From Saccharospirillum sp. (GTDB taxonomy: Bacteria; Pseudomonadota; Gammaproteobacteria; Pseudomonadales; Natronospirillaceae), in assembly GCA_018402545.1 (NCBI GenBank), contig JAGYIL010000001.1, positions 2,763,794 to 2,827,793 of the forward strand: a DNA stretch of 64,000 nucleotides. The letters are read 5' to 3'. A program made the translations under genes and the position numbers. The notes under the pieces are model-generated. The model was not told the DNA's origin, did not search any database, and saw only the letters and a list, made by a program, of their open reading frames with translations. Each line of letters starts with the position of its first letter. The stretch's first letter is position 1. Below, piece by piece: positions 7,912-15,103 of the stretch.

Positions 7912-8142
7912 ATGAATCTAGTTAAGCAATATCGAGAGAAAGCAAACATCACCCAGGCAGAACTTGGAGAGCGGTGTGGCTTCCGGGCAGCGCAGTCACG
8001 CATCGCGCTTTACGAAAGCGGTGGTCGAACGCCCAGCCTTCACTACTCCAGGAAGATCGTCTGCGCATTGAACGAGGCCGGCGTCGAATGCTCCTTGGAT
8101 GACGTCTTCCCCCCAGAAACCGAATCCGGACAGGTCGCTTGA
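7912..8142 (+). CDS. Cro-like HTH repressor
   Basis: 76 residues, nearly all one XRE-type HTH: NITQAELGERCGF, then ALYESGGRTPSLHYSRKI. It starts at ATG 7912, directly after the operator region and divergent from the repressor. The position and size fit Cro, which shuts off repressor synthesis early in lytic growth. Confidence 0.82.
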   Translation: MNLVKQYREKANITQAELGERCGFRAAQSRIALYESGGRTPSLHYSRKIVCALNEAGVECSLDDVFPPETESGQVA

Positions 8143-8223
8143 TGGTTACCAGTATCCACCGATCGGCCCACCCTGGAATAGCCCGCATTCAGCCTGTAAA
8201 TCCATACAGTGAAGGGGCACGCC

Positions 8224-8550
8224 ATGAGTGAACAAGCCGCGTTGCACCGGGCGCTCCGGTGTTTTGGGCATGGCAGGGGGGCGCAAGTGCGCCTGGCCGA
8301 AGCGGTCGCCGGGTTCATTCAGGCCCCGGTTGACCCGGCCCGGGTGAACAAGTGGCTGAACCAGGGCCAGCGAATGCCATGCGAAATCGCCCTCGCCATT
8401 CAGGCCCTCACCGATGACCGGGTACAGGCCCGAGACCTACGGCCCGACCTGGCCGACTTCTTCACCAGCTTCGACCAACACCGCTCAGTGATGACTATGC
8501 GTTTCGAGATCGGTCAGCAGGCCCAGCTTCATAGGGAGCCCCACCCATGA
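8224..8550 (+). CDS. YdaS/CII-like small HTH regulator
   Basis: 108 residues from ATG 8224 (GAAGGGG upstream). LAEAVAGFIQAPVDPARVNKWLNQGQ resembles the YdaS/Cro-type HTH, in which a short loop replaces the normal turn (read as two parts: LAEAVAGF and PARVNKWLNQG). It is second in the rightward early operon, between cro and the replication initiator, the place of cII in lambdoid phages. Its stop overlaps the next ATG (ATGA at 8547). Confidence 0.6.
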   Translation: MSEQAALHRALRCFGHGRGAQVRLAEAVAGFIQAPVDPARVNKWLNQGQRMPCEIALAIQALTDDRVQARDLRPDLADFFTSFDQHRSVMTMRFEIGQQAQLHREPHP

Positions 8551-9959
8551 GCCACCTGATGTACTCCATTCAGATAGACCAGCCCACCGCGATCGCCTGG
8601 GGCCTGAACAGCCAGCAGGCCATGGTGTTTGCGCTGATCCACCAGTTGCCCACCTGGGCCGATTCCGTCCAGATTGAAGGCAACACCTGGTACCACCTGA
8701 GCAAGGGCAAGCTGATCAGCGAACTGCCCCTGCTGACTGACAAGCCGGACACGGCCTGGCGGTATTTGAGGCAACTGGTGGGCGCCGGCGTGATCGAGAC
8801 CATGCCCATCGGCAACCGGACCCATGTGCGGGTGACCAAGAAAGGCAAAGCCTGGAACCGCACCAAGGATGGAGAATTTTCCGAGGGTCGGAAAAATTTC
8901 CGACCCTCGGAAAAAAATCACCTGATGTACTCCATTCAGATCGACCAGCCCACCGGCATCGACTGGGGCCTGAACTGCCAGCAGGCCATGGTGTTCGCGT
9001 TAATCCACCAGTTACCCACCTGGGCCGATTCCGCCCAGATCGAAGGCGACACGTGGTACCACCTGAGCAAGGGCAAGCTGATCAGCGAACTGCCCCTGCT
9101 GACCGACAAGCCAGACACCGCCTGGCGTTACCTGAAACAACTGGTGGGCCTGGGGGTGATCGAAACCATGGCCATCGGCAACAAGACCCACGTGCGGGTA
9201 ACCGAGCAGGGCAAGGCCTGGAACCGGGTGAAGCATGCGGATACGACACAGGGTCGGAAAAATATCCGACCCTGGGAAGAAAATCCGACCCCCGGAAAAA
9301 TCTCCGAGGGGCGGAAAAATATCCAGCCCTCGGAAAAAAATCCGGCAAGGGTCGGAAAAATCTCCGAGCCAGGGTCGGAAAAAAATCCGACCGATGAGTA
9401 TTACCAAGATCATAACTACCAGGATCAGAATATTTGCGCAGACCTCGCCGAAGCGAGGCCAGCGCCGGCAGCGGATTCCAACCCTCCCGATCCCGCTGTG
9501 TCAGACCCAACCCAGTCACTCAACGGCGAACTGGTCGACGACGATGTCGAAATCGTGCCCGGCTGGACATTCGCCAGGCTGATCGACCCACCCGAGCAAG
9601 ACCCCGAAGCCGGCACCTACATCGCCCTGCCCCTTCGCAGCGACCAGCACCCGCCGGTGCACTTCGTCACTGAGCGAGACGTGCTGAACCTGGGGCAGGC
9701 CTACCGGGGCATCGACGTCGCCGACGAGCTGCGGGTGATGCTCGGCTGGTCGGTCGGCAACCCGGCCAAACGCAAAACCGCAGCCGGCATCCGAAAGTTC
9801 ATCAGCAGCTGGCTCGGCCGGGCGAAGGCCAGCGGCGGCAGCCCATACCGCCAGAACACAACCCATCTGACCGGGTTCGAGAAAGCCGGTGCCGATGCCA
9901 AAACCAAACGTCAGCGGGTGCGAGAAGCCCTGCGCGACATCCACGACACCAACTGGTGA
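8547..9959 (+). CDS. Phage replication initiator with duplicated winged-helix domain
   Basis: 470 residues. Residues about 4-105 form a winged-helix unit of the phage replisome-organiser type (LSKGKLISELPLLTDKPDTA). Residues about 126-227 repeat it almost identically; the DNA copies are 366 bp apart (122 codons). Linkers after each copy are encoded by palindromic iterons and read as Gly-Arg-Lys-Asn-rich text. After an acidic, Pro-rich stretch, the C-terminal 90 residues (NPAKRKTAAGIRKFISSWLGR) match the helicase-recruiting end of O-like proteins. By analogy with lambda O it should bind the origin in its own gene. No DnaC- or DnaB-like partner is encoded nearby, so the host loader may be used. 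Confidence 0.82.
   Translation: MSHLMYSIQIDQPTAIAWGLNSQQAMVFALIHQLPTWADSVQIEGNTWYHLSKGKLISELPLLTDKPDTAWRYLRQLVGAGVIETMPIGNRTHVRVTKKGKAWNRTKDGEFSEGRKNFRPSEKNHLMYSIQIDQPTGIDWGLNCQQAMVFALIHQLPTWADSAQIEGDTWYHLSKGKLISELPLLTDKPDTAWRYLKQLVGLGVIETMAIGNKTHVRVTEQGKAWNRVKHADTTQGRKNIRPWEENPTPGKISEGRKNIQPSEKNPARVGKISEPGSEKNPTDEYYQDHNYQDQNICADLAEARPAPAADSNPPDPAVSDPTQSLNGELVDDDVEIVPGWTFARLIDPPEQDPEAGTYIALPLRSDQHPPVHFVTERDVLNLGQAYRGIDVADELRVMLGWSVGNPAKRKTAAGIRKFISSWLGRAKASGGSPYRQNTTHLTGFEKAGADAKTKRQRVREALRDIHDTNW
8877..9391. repeat. Candidate replication origin: about 8 palindromic 18-bp iterons inside the initiator gene
   Basis: An imperfect palindrome with consensus GTCGGAAAAATNTCCGAC occurs at 8887-8904, 9253-9270, 9291-9307, 9311-9327, 9329-9346, 9351-9368 and 9374-9391, with a decayed copy at 9273-9289. 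The first copy sits at the centre of a longer inverted repeat (8877-8914). The copies lie between and after the duplicated winged-helix coding units. Lambda has 18-bp iterons within gene O, so this is read as the phage origin. Confidence 0.72.
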
Positions 9960-9967
9960 GGTGACCC

Positions 9968-10243
9968 ATGATTCAAGGTTCAACAGCCCAGCAACTGACC
10001 CCAAACGAGCACGCCCACCTGAGCGGCGGCCGGTACCGGGTGTACAAGGTGATGAAAGACGGCCAATGGCGAACGCTGTGGCAGATCCAGAAAGCCGTGA
10101 AAGACCAGTTCAACACCCACTACAGCGAAACCACCATCAGCGCCCGCCTGCGGGATTTGCGCAAAGCCCGCCACGGTGGCCACACCGTGAACCACCGGCA
10201 CAAGCCAGACGCCCCCTTTGAATACCAGCTGGAGGTAGACTGA
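9968..10243 (+). CDS. Small winged-helix phage protein
   Basis: 91 residues. The sequence GQWRTLWQIQKAVKDQF and YSETTISARLRDLRK reads as a winged-helix DNA-binding fold. It lies eight bases after the initiator and its stop overlaps the next ATG (TGATG), so it belongs to the replication operon. Proteins of this type are common beside phage replication genes; their role is unknown. Confidence 0.6.
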   Translation: MIQGSTAQQLTPNEHAHLSGGRYRVYKVMKDGQWRTLWQIQKAVKDQFNTHYSETTISARLRDLRKARHGGHTVNHRHKPDAPFEYQLEVD

Positions 10244-10395
10244 TGGGCCGCAAACGGAAAGCACCAGAGCTGGTTGCCGTGCCCGTGCTGAAGCGTAAAT
10301 TCGACATCGACCGGGTACACCGCCACCAGAGTGAAGCCGGCACCAGAACACCGGTACCGCCGACCAGCAACCAGAAAACGGAGCCGAAGGCGTGA
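10243..10395 (+). CDS. Short basic phage protein
   Basis: A 50-residue frame beginning MGRKRKAPELV and ending before GTGA at 10395. It overlaps the upstream stop (TGATG) and the downstream GTG start (GTGA), which supports it being translated as part of the operon. Basic N-terminus, Pro/Thr-rich C-terminus, no recognised family. Confidence 0.5.
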   Translation: MGRKRKAPELVAVPVLKRKFDIDRVHRHQSEAGTRTPVPPTSNQKTEPKA

Positions 10396-10847
10396 ATACA
10401 CCCCACTGGATCATCGGCATCGACCCGGGCTCGAACGCCAGTGGCGTAGCCACCTACGAACACGGCAAGCTCGTGGCCCTGGCAATGATGACACTGCCGG
10501 AGCTGATGCGGTTCATTGCCGAGCACGACTACCACTACGCCATCGAGGACGTAGCGGCCATAAAGCCCGTGTATGCCCGCAACAACAAAGGCAACCGCCA
10601 GGTGATAGGCCGCATCGCTCAGAACGTAGGCCAGGTGAAGCAAACCGGCCGGCACATCATCGAAACCCTGGAGCTGTACCAACGCCGGTACCGAACCTTC
10701 AAACCCCAAAGCGGCAACTGGGGCACGCTGAAACCGCAGATGGGCCGGGGAGTACTAGCACTGCGCACCGGCTGGGACGGCGACAGCAACAAAGACACCC
10801 GCGCCGCGGCCTTCTTCGGCTGGCTGGCGCTGAAAACCGGCGTCTGA
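10392..10847 (+). CDS. RuvC-like Holliday junction resolvase
   Basis: 151 residues from a GTG start overlapping the previous stop. RNase H-fold features of RuvC are visible: IIGIDPGSNASG with Asp11, YAIEDVAAIK with Glu52, and DSNKDTRAAAFFGW with Asp135. Length is close to cellular RuvC (about 170) and typical of phage versions. It should cut branched DNA before packaging or resolve recombination intermediates. It lies in the replication operon. Confidence 0.82.
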   Translation: MNTPHWIIGIDPGSNASGVATYEHGKLVALAMMTLPELMRFIAEHDYHYAIEDVAAIKPVYARNNKGNRQVIGRIAQNVGQVKQTGRHIIETLELYQRRYRTFKPQSGNWGTLKPQMGRGVLALRTGWDGDSNKDTRAAAFFGWLALKTGV

Positions 10848-10850
10848 CCC

Positions 10851-11207
10851 ATGAACTCGAAAGGCCCCAGCCTAACCAAGAAGAAACGGCCGCTGGCCAC
10901 CTGCTCCGAATGCCAGGGCCGGGGCACCACCAAAGGCCTGTTCTTCGAAATGACCTGCCCTGGGTGCAACGGCGGCGGTGTAGTGGACAAACAGACTGGG
11001 CAAGCCCTGGACCCGGAAGTGCTGGTACTGGAGCTGCGTATGAGGCTGAACGACCGGGCCAACACCATAACCCGGCTGGAAGCCGAACTGGCAGACCTAG
11101 AGCCTTACCGGCGCCAGAAACAACAAGCGGACCTGGCCAAGGCCATGTACCCGCGTGACGAAGCAAACGGCCGTGCTAAAACCAGGCGCGGCGGCTATGG
11201 AGACTGA
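10851..11207 (+). CDS. DnaJ-type zinc-finger phage protein
   Basis: 118 residues. Two zinc-binding knuckles like those of DnaJ (CSECQGRG and CPGCNGGG) lie at about 18-45, followed by a charged helix or coiled coil (LELRMRLNDRANTITRLEAEL) broken as LELRMRLND and ANTITRLEAEL. It has no J domain, so it is not a co-chaperone. Short proteins with such fingers occur at the end of phage early operons and sometimes near antiterminators. Role unknown. Confidence 0.65.
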   Translation: MNSKGPSLTKKKRPLATCSECQGRGTTKGLFFEMTCPGCNGGGVVDKQTGQALDPEVLVLELRMRLNDRANTITRLEAELADLEPYRRQKQQADLAKAMYPRDEANGRAKTRRGGYGD

Positions 11208-11210
11208 TAG

Positions 11211-11294
11211 ATGACGCCCGACAAACTGGAAGAACGCCTGGAAGAGTGGGCCCGCTGGATTGTTGCTGAGCTGTACCTACTAATTGGGGTATAG
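11211..11294 (+). pseudogene. 5' remnant of a late-regulator-like gene
   Basis: A 27-codon frame starts MTPDKLEERLEEWARWIVAE and then stops. This opening is typical of a roughly 100-residue phage protein found after RuvC-like and zinc-finger genes, in the place of late antitermination (Q-like) genes. From about 11265 the sequence changes to A+T-rich cargo. It is read as truncated by the cargo insertion. The family link rests on a short match. Confidence 0.4.
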
Positions 11295-11955
11295 TTATTC
11301 GTCATCTGAATATGGTGAAAATGATGCCACCAGCCGGTGGCTGCAAATATCACCTGCGAGTCAAATTAGCACTGATTCGGCCACTGTAGGCCTATATATA
11401 TACACCAGTAATGGTAACTGGGACGAAATGCGCCGTATTTGAGTATGCTGGCCTGCCAACGCAACTCTCTTGCGTCAAAGTAAAAAAGTGTGTACGAAAC
11501 CAATCTAGAATGTAGTGATGCTCAGTACTAGCCGCCTGGTAATTCTATAAACAAAACCTAAAAACCCCAAGCGGACCTTCTATTTCAACCTTTGTCTCGT
11601 AAAAGCTTTCATCACTTTACCTATCCGAGTCCTCATTAAGGGCCAAGTGTAGGAATGCGCTAATGAAACTTCTTACAGACCCTAGCTTGCCAAAATATTC
11701 TCGCAATGCCATGGTTATCAGTTAGTGTAGGCAAAGTAGTTTCTCCTTACCAAGCTAACTGGAGCCATTCAGAACCAATATGATCCTGAACCGTTCTGTA
11801 GCATACTGCAGCCTAATATGAGTCAGCAGGCTTAAATCAAACCACCACCGATTTAGCCATGGCCCAAAATATATGATTGAGTAAGCAGCTTATCGGTGGG
11901 CTACATACCTGATTCGCACGCCACTGTGCTTTGCGCTAGTCTGATAGGAGGAAAT
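11295..11955. other. Gene-poor A+T-rich gap
   Basis: About 660 bases with no convincing coding frame or RNA gene. It marks the left edge of the cargo island. The only clear signal is AGGAGG at its right end, serving the GTG at 11956. Confidence 0.6.
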
Positions 11956-12969
11956 GTGAGCATTAAGTCCCATAGATACTTCGAAGATATTATCATGTAC
12001 CTCTCTGTTCTGAGATATATTTTTAAATCTCGTTCAAAAAAGGGCTACTACGATCTTAATAAGAAGGCGGAGTCATTCTTCAAAGACACTCTAAACATAA
12101 TTTACGAGTGGCAGTTAGTTGACTTAAACAAAATCCAAAGAAATTATGCTGCTATTGATCTAGCGGATGAAAATGCTTCAGTTTGTGTTCAAGTAACTGC
12201 AGAGAGTCGATCCCCAAAAATAGCCAAAACTCTCAAGGTTTTTTTCGAGAAAAAACTAGAGAAAAAATACAAGAGGATCGTTATTCTAATCATTACGGAC
12301 AGACCATCATATAGTAGAGATTTTCCAGTTCCGAAAAAAAATTTCGACTTTGACAAGAATCGGGACATTATAGATATTGATGACTTGTTGGATGATATTG
12401 AAGAACTCCCACTAGCGAGATTAGAGGCTTTACATAACTATGTGAAGAATGAATTGAGAGAAATAGTTTCCTCAGTTGCAGAACCAGGAAGTCTTCTTGC
12501 TAGCGTCGAACGTCCAGCAAAAAGTCCCGCCAATAACGGATTGAAACTTTTCGAATTCCTCGACTACGATACTGAAGAACTCCAAAAAGGTATCGACGAC
12601 CTTAAGCTATTTTACGAAAAACTAACATCCATCCCAAAAGCGATCAGAGAGTACTTGTTTGCGATAGTATGGTATGGAGATGAATCTACAATTTTTGGCA
12701 ATTCAAGGTTAGTCATCATTCCTGTAGATCTCGAAAAAAGGATGAATATTTCCAACAGAAAAAGTGTGGATTTATACAAAGTACTAGAACAAAAAAAACT
12801 TGTATCAGCAGAAGATATTGATGGGACACAATACCTGGAAGCATCATTTTTTATGGATACTGGCGTGGAGCTATTCTCAGTATTAAAGGATTTTTCAGTA
12901 GAAGAACATGTACTTATCGACCTCTTGGTTAATTGCAATTTCGAGCGGCTTGATAAAAGCGATAATTAA
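11956..12969 (+). CDS. SMEK-type domain protein, probable defence cargo
   Basis: 337 residues from GTG 11956, chosen for its perfect AGGAGG seven bases upstream; an ATG at 11896 lacks one. Residues about 1-130 match the SMEK-type N-terminal domain: a helix ending FFKDTLNIIYEWQLVDLN, then AAIDLADE, VCVQVTAE and KIAKTLKVFFEK, then a beta strand IVILIITD. The C-terminal 200 residues (helical, YFAIVWYGDE-like and a winged-helix-like end) are not recognised. SMEK-type domains are found at the front of proteins in ABC-three-component and other conflict systems. A+T content is well above that of the phage core. It stands alone upstream of the IS element. Confidence 0.6.
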   Translation: MSIKSHRYFEDIIMYLSVLRYIFKSRSKKGYYDLNKKAESFFKDTLNIIYEWQLVDLNKIQRNYAAIDLADENASVCVQVTAESRSPKIAKTLKVFFEKKLEKKYKRIVILIITDRPSYSRDFPVPKKNFDFDKNRDIIDIDDLLDDIEELPLARLEALHNYVKNELREIVSSVAEPGSLLASVERPAKSPANNGLKLFEFLDYDTEELQKGIDDLKLFYEKLTSIPKAIREYLFAIVWYGDESTIFGNSRLVIIPVDLEKRMNISNRKSVDLYKVLEQKKLVSAEDIDGTQYLEASFFMDTGVELFSVLKDFSVEEHVLIDLLVNCNFERLDKSDN

Positions 12970-13011
12970 ACCCAATAGCAATAATATAGTTACACCACGA
13001 TATAAAGTTAC

Positions 13012-14094
13012 GCGGTTTCGTATAATAAGTGCAATTGGATAGAGAGAGAGGTCAGCTGGTAGACTCAGCACCTTCCTCCGCCAAGAGAAAAAGCACTTAT
13101 GAGTTACAACCAGCTGACCAGTAATGAACGATACCAAATTTATGCGCTAATGAAAGCAGGACATTCACAAAAAAGCATAGCCGATGTGTTGGGCAGAAGT
13201 GCATCCACCATCAGTCGGGAGCTGCAAAGGAACCGTGGTCTGCGTGGCTACAGGCCTAAGCAAGCCCAGGAGTTTTCCGATAAGCGTCGCTGCGAGGCAC
13301 ATAAGGCGATCAAGGTCACGAATAGTGTCCGACACATGATTGAACAGCTGATTCGTCAGGATCTAAGCCCACAACAGGTTTCCAGCTATCTTGAAAAACA
13401 TGCAGGAGTGTCGCTGCACCATGAGACGATCTATCAGATCATTCTCGCGGATAAAGCCAATGGTGGGGACCTCTATAAGCACTTGAGAGTGGCCTCGAAA
13501 CGGTATCGAAGGCGCTACGGTCATTATGATCGCCGTGGCAAGCTCAAGAATCGTGTGAGCATTGACGATCGCCCAGCGATTGTTGATAGCCGCAGTCGAG
13601 TCGGGGACTGGGAAGGCGACACAGTTATAGGAAAAGGCCATCAAGGTGCGCTTCTAACTATGGTCGAGCGGAAAACACTGTACACGGTGATCGCAAGGCT
13701 TCCTGGAAAAAATGCAAACGCACTTGCAGATGCTGCTATCGAAAGCATGGCTCAATACCGGGACAGGGTAAAAACGATTACATTGGATAACGGGCTGGAG
13801 TTTGCCGAACACGAAGCCATAGCTGCGGGACTGAAAGCGAACATTTACTTCGCACATCCCTACGCCTCATGGGAGCGTGGCACCAACGAGAACACAAACG
13901 GGCTGATACGTCAGTACTTTCCCAAGGGAACTGACTTCAACACAGTAACCGATGAACAAATCCAGTTTGTCATGGACAGACTAAATTCCAGGCCAAGAGC
14001 TACGAGAGGTGGAAAGTCACCGAATGAACTATTTCTGGGGCAGCAAGTTAATTTGCTTGCTGCATAATTAATTGCACTTATTACTTGAAACCGG
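13012..14094 (+). mobile_element. IS30-family insertion sequence, about 1.08 kb
   Basis: Inverted ends share CGGTTTC followed by AATAAGTGCAATT (left 13013-13035; right, reversed, ending 14094). A GTTAC pentamer occurs at both junctions (13007-13011 and 14095-14099) and may be the target duplication, although IS30 elements usually make 2-3 bp. One intact transposase gene fills the element. It lies between the SMEK gene and the nucleotidyltransferase gene and interrupts no recognisable frame. Confidence 0.85.
13099..14067 (+). CDS. IS30-family transposase
   Basis: 322 residues, full length for the family. N-terminal HTH (HSQKSIADVLGRSASTISREL) visible as SIADVLGRSASTISREL, then a DDE domain: GDWEGDTVIGKG with the first Asp, ITLDNGLEFAEH with the second, and WERGTNENTNGLIRQYFPK containing the Glu. 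The frame is intact, so the element may be active. Confidence 0.95.
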   Translation: MSYNQLTSNERYQIYALMKAGHSQKSIADVLGRSASTISRELQRNRGLRGYRPKQAQEFSDKRRCEAHKAIKVTNSVRHMIEQLIRQDLSPQQVSSYLEKHAGVSLHHETIYQIILADKANGGDLYKHLRVASKRYRRRYGHYDRRGKLKNRVSIDDRPAIVDSRSRVGDWEGDTVIGKGHQGALLTMVERKTLYTVIARLPGKNANALADAAIESMAQYRDRVKTITLDNGLEFAEHEAIAAGLKANIYFAHPYASWERGTNENTNGLIRQYFPKGTDFNTVTDEQIQFVMDRLNSRPRATRGGKSPNELFLGQQVNLLAA

Positions 14095-14099
14095 GTTAC

Positions 14100-14478
14100 T
14101 TACGATTTCAAACACTAGCAGATATGGCATGGAGTTAATTGAGAGTTCTTACAGTGCGTTGCAAGCAAAAGTCTCAAAATGATATGCTTAGTACTTTAAT
14201 TCGCAAGTTATGCGCATAGCAGAACACTCACCTGATAGCCGCACAAAACTTCAATCACAATAAGCCATCCAAAAAAGGCATACATCTTTGTTACAATCCA
14301 ACACTAGCGTTTTCGAAAGTACAAAAATCAAAATATCATGATTGATTGCGACTTTTTACCTCTTCATTTTGCTCAACATGTAAATGTCGACGAGCTTTAG
14401 TCCGAACAATATTTGCCATACAATCACATTGTGGTAGATTCTAGCTTAAATCAGTAGGAGTAAGGAAGGGAGCCGACA
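14100..14478. other. A+T-rich gap without a recognised gene
   Basis: No convincing coding frame. Probably contains the promoter of the nucleotidyltransferase/DUF262 pair. The right end carries a purine-rich AAGGAAGGGAG ribosome site for the mini-frame at 14479. Confidence 0.5.
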
Positions 14479-14517
14479 ATGAAAGTCATTTTAGTAAGAA
14501 AAATTTATGAATCTTAA
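14479..14517 (+). CDS. Possible 12-codon leader frame overlapping the nucleotidyltransferase start
   Basis: ATG 14479 follows the strong AAGGAAGGGAG site and reads MKVILVRKIYES then stop, overlapping the start of the next gene by 11 bases in another frame. The nucleotidyltransferase ATG has no good site of its own, so its translation may depend on this leader. Confidence 0.3.
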   Translation: MKVILVRKIYES

Positions 14518-15103
14518 CCAACTCAAAGAGGACATACTAAAGAAGGATCCCAGAGATTTCGTTGAGGAAAACATTATACTTGGCAATAGCCCATATGTAA
14601 CCGCAGATCAGTTAGAGATCATCCGTGATGCTGTATCAAAAGCAACCGGAGTTCATATCTCACCTGATGAAGTAAAGATTGTCGGCTCTGCAAAACTGGG
14701 TTTTGGACTGTTCGAGAAGAAAAAAAAAGGACATTCTACTTTACCAGCGTTCCGCGAGTTTAATGGGGATTCAGACATAGATATAGCATTTGTGTCTCCA
14801 ACCTTATTTGACGCAGTTTGGTCTGAATTATCCACATATGCGATTGGCAAACCTTGGATGCCTTTTCGCATGAACAAGTTGGGAGATTATTTTATCTATG
14901 GATGGATAAGACCCGACCATATTCCCAAAGAAGCAAGACTCTTAACCTATGATTCCTGGAGAGATACCATTCGCACTCTCACTGCTTCACCAGATTTCAA
15001 TAGGCGAAAACTGAGCGGGGCAATCTATCGTAATTCCGAGTTTCTTAAAAAATATCAAATACGTGGTATTTCACATTGCAAAGCAATATTGGAGTCAGTA
15101 TGA
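14507..15103 (+). CDS. Nucleotidyltransferase-fold protein paired with DUF262
   Basis: 198 residues. The polymerase-beta-type signature is clear: VGSAKLGF (Gly60-Ser61) and, after a 25-residue loop, FNGDSDIDIAFVS, with metal-binding Asp90 and Asp92. The C-terminus (RRKLSGAIYRNSEFLKKYQ) is helical and basic. It is shorter than CBASS cyclases and lacks their C-terminal helical domain, so nucleotide or RNA transfer is more likely than second-messenger synthesis. Its stop overlaps the DUF262 ATG (ATGA), indicating coupled synthesis and probably a joint function. The whole pair is A+T-rich relative to the phage. Confidence 0.65.
   Translation: MNLNQLKEDILKKDPRDFVEENIILGNSPYVTADQLEIIRDAVSKATGVHISPDEVKIVGSAKLGFGLFEKKKKGHSTLPAFREFNGDSDIDIAFVSPTLFDAVWSELSTYAIGKPWMPFRMNKLGDYFIYGWIRPDHIPKEARLLTYDSWRDTIRTLTASPDFNRRKLSGAIYRNSEFLKKYQIRGISHCKAILESV

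Noticed and set aside
8877..9391. Regular short repeats as a possible CRISPR array
   Set aside because: The repeats are palindromic, unequally spaced and lie within an open coding frame; no spacers or cas genes are present. They fit iterons.
10331..11158. Plus-strand frame of 275 codons overlapping the RuvC-like gene
   Set aside because: Arg/Pro/His-rich out-of-frame text. The RuvC-like and zinc-finger frames have motifs and proper start overlaps.
13007..14099. IS30 insertion as a gene disruption
   Set aside because: The flanking sequences joined without the IS show no continuous recognisable frame, so no broken gene is called.
14507..15103. CBASS cyclase call for the nucleotidyltransferase
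   Set aside because: The protein is only 198 residues, lacks the C-terminal helical domain of CD-NTases, and the partner is DUF262, not a Cap effector.
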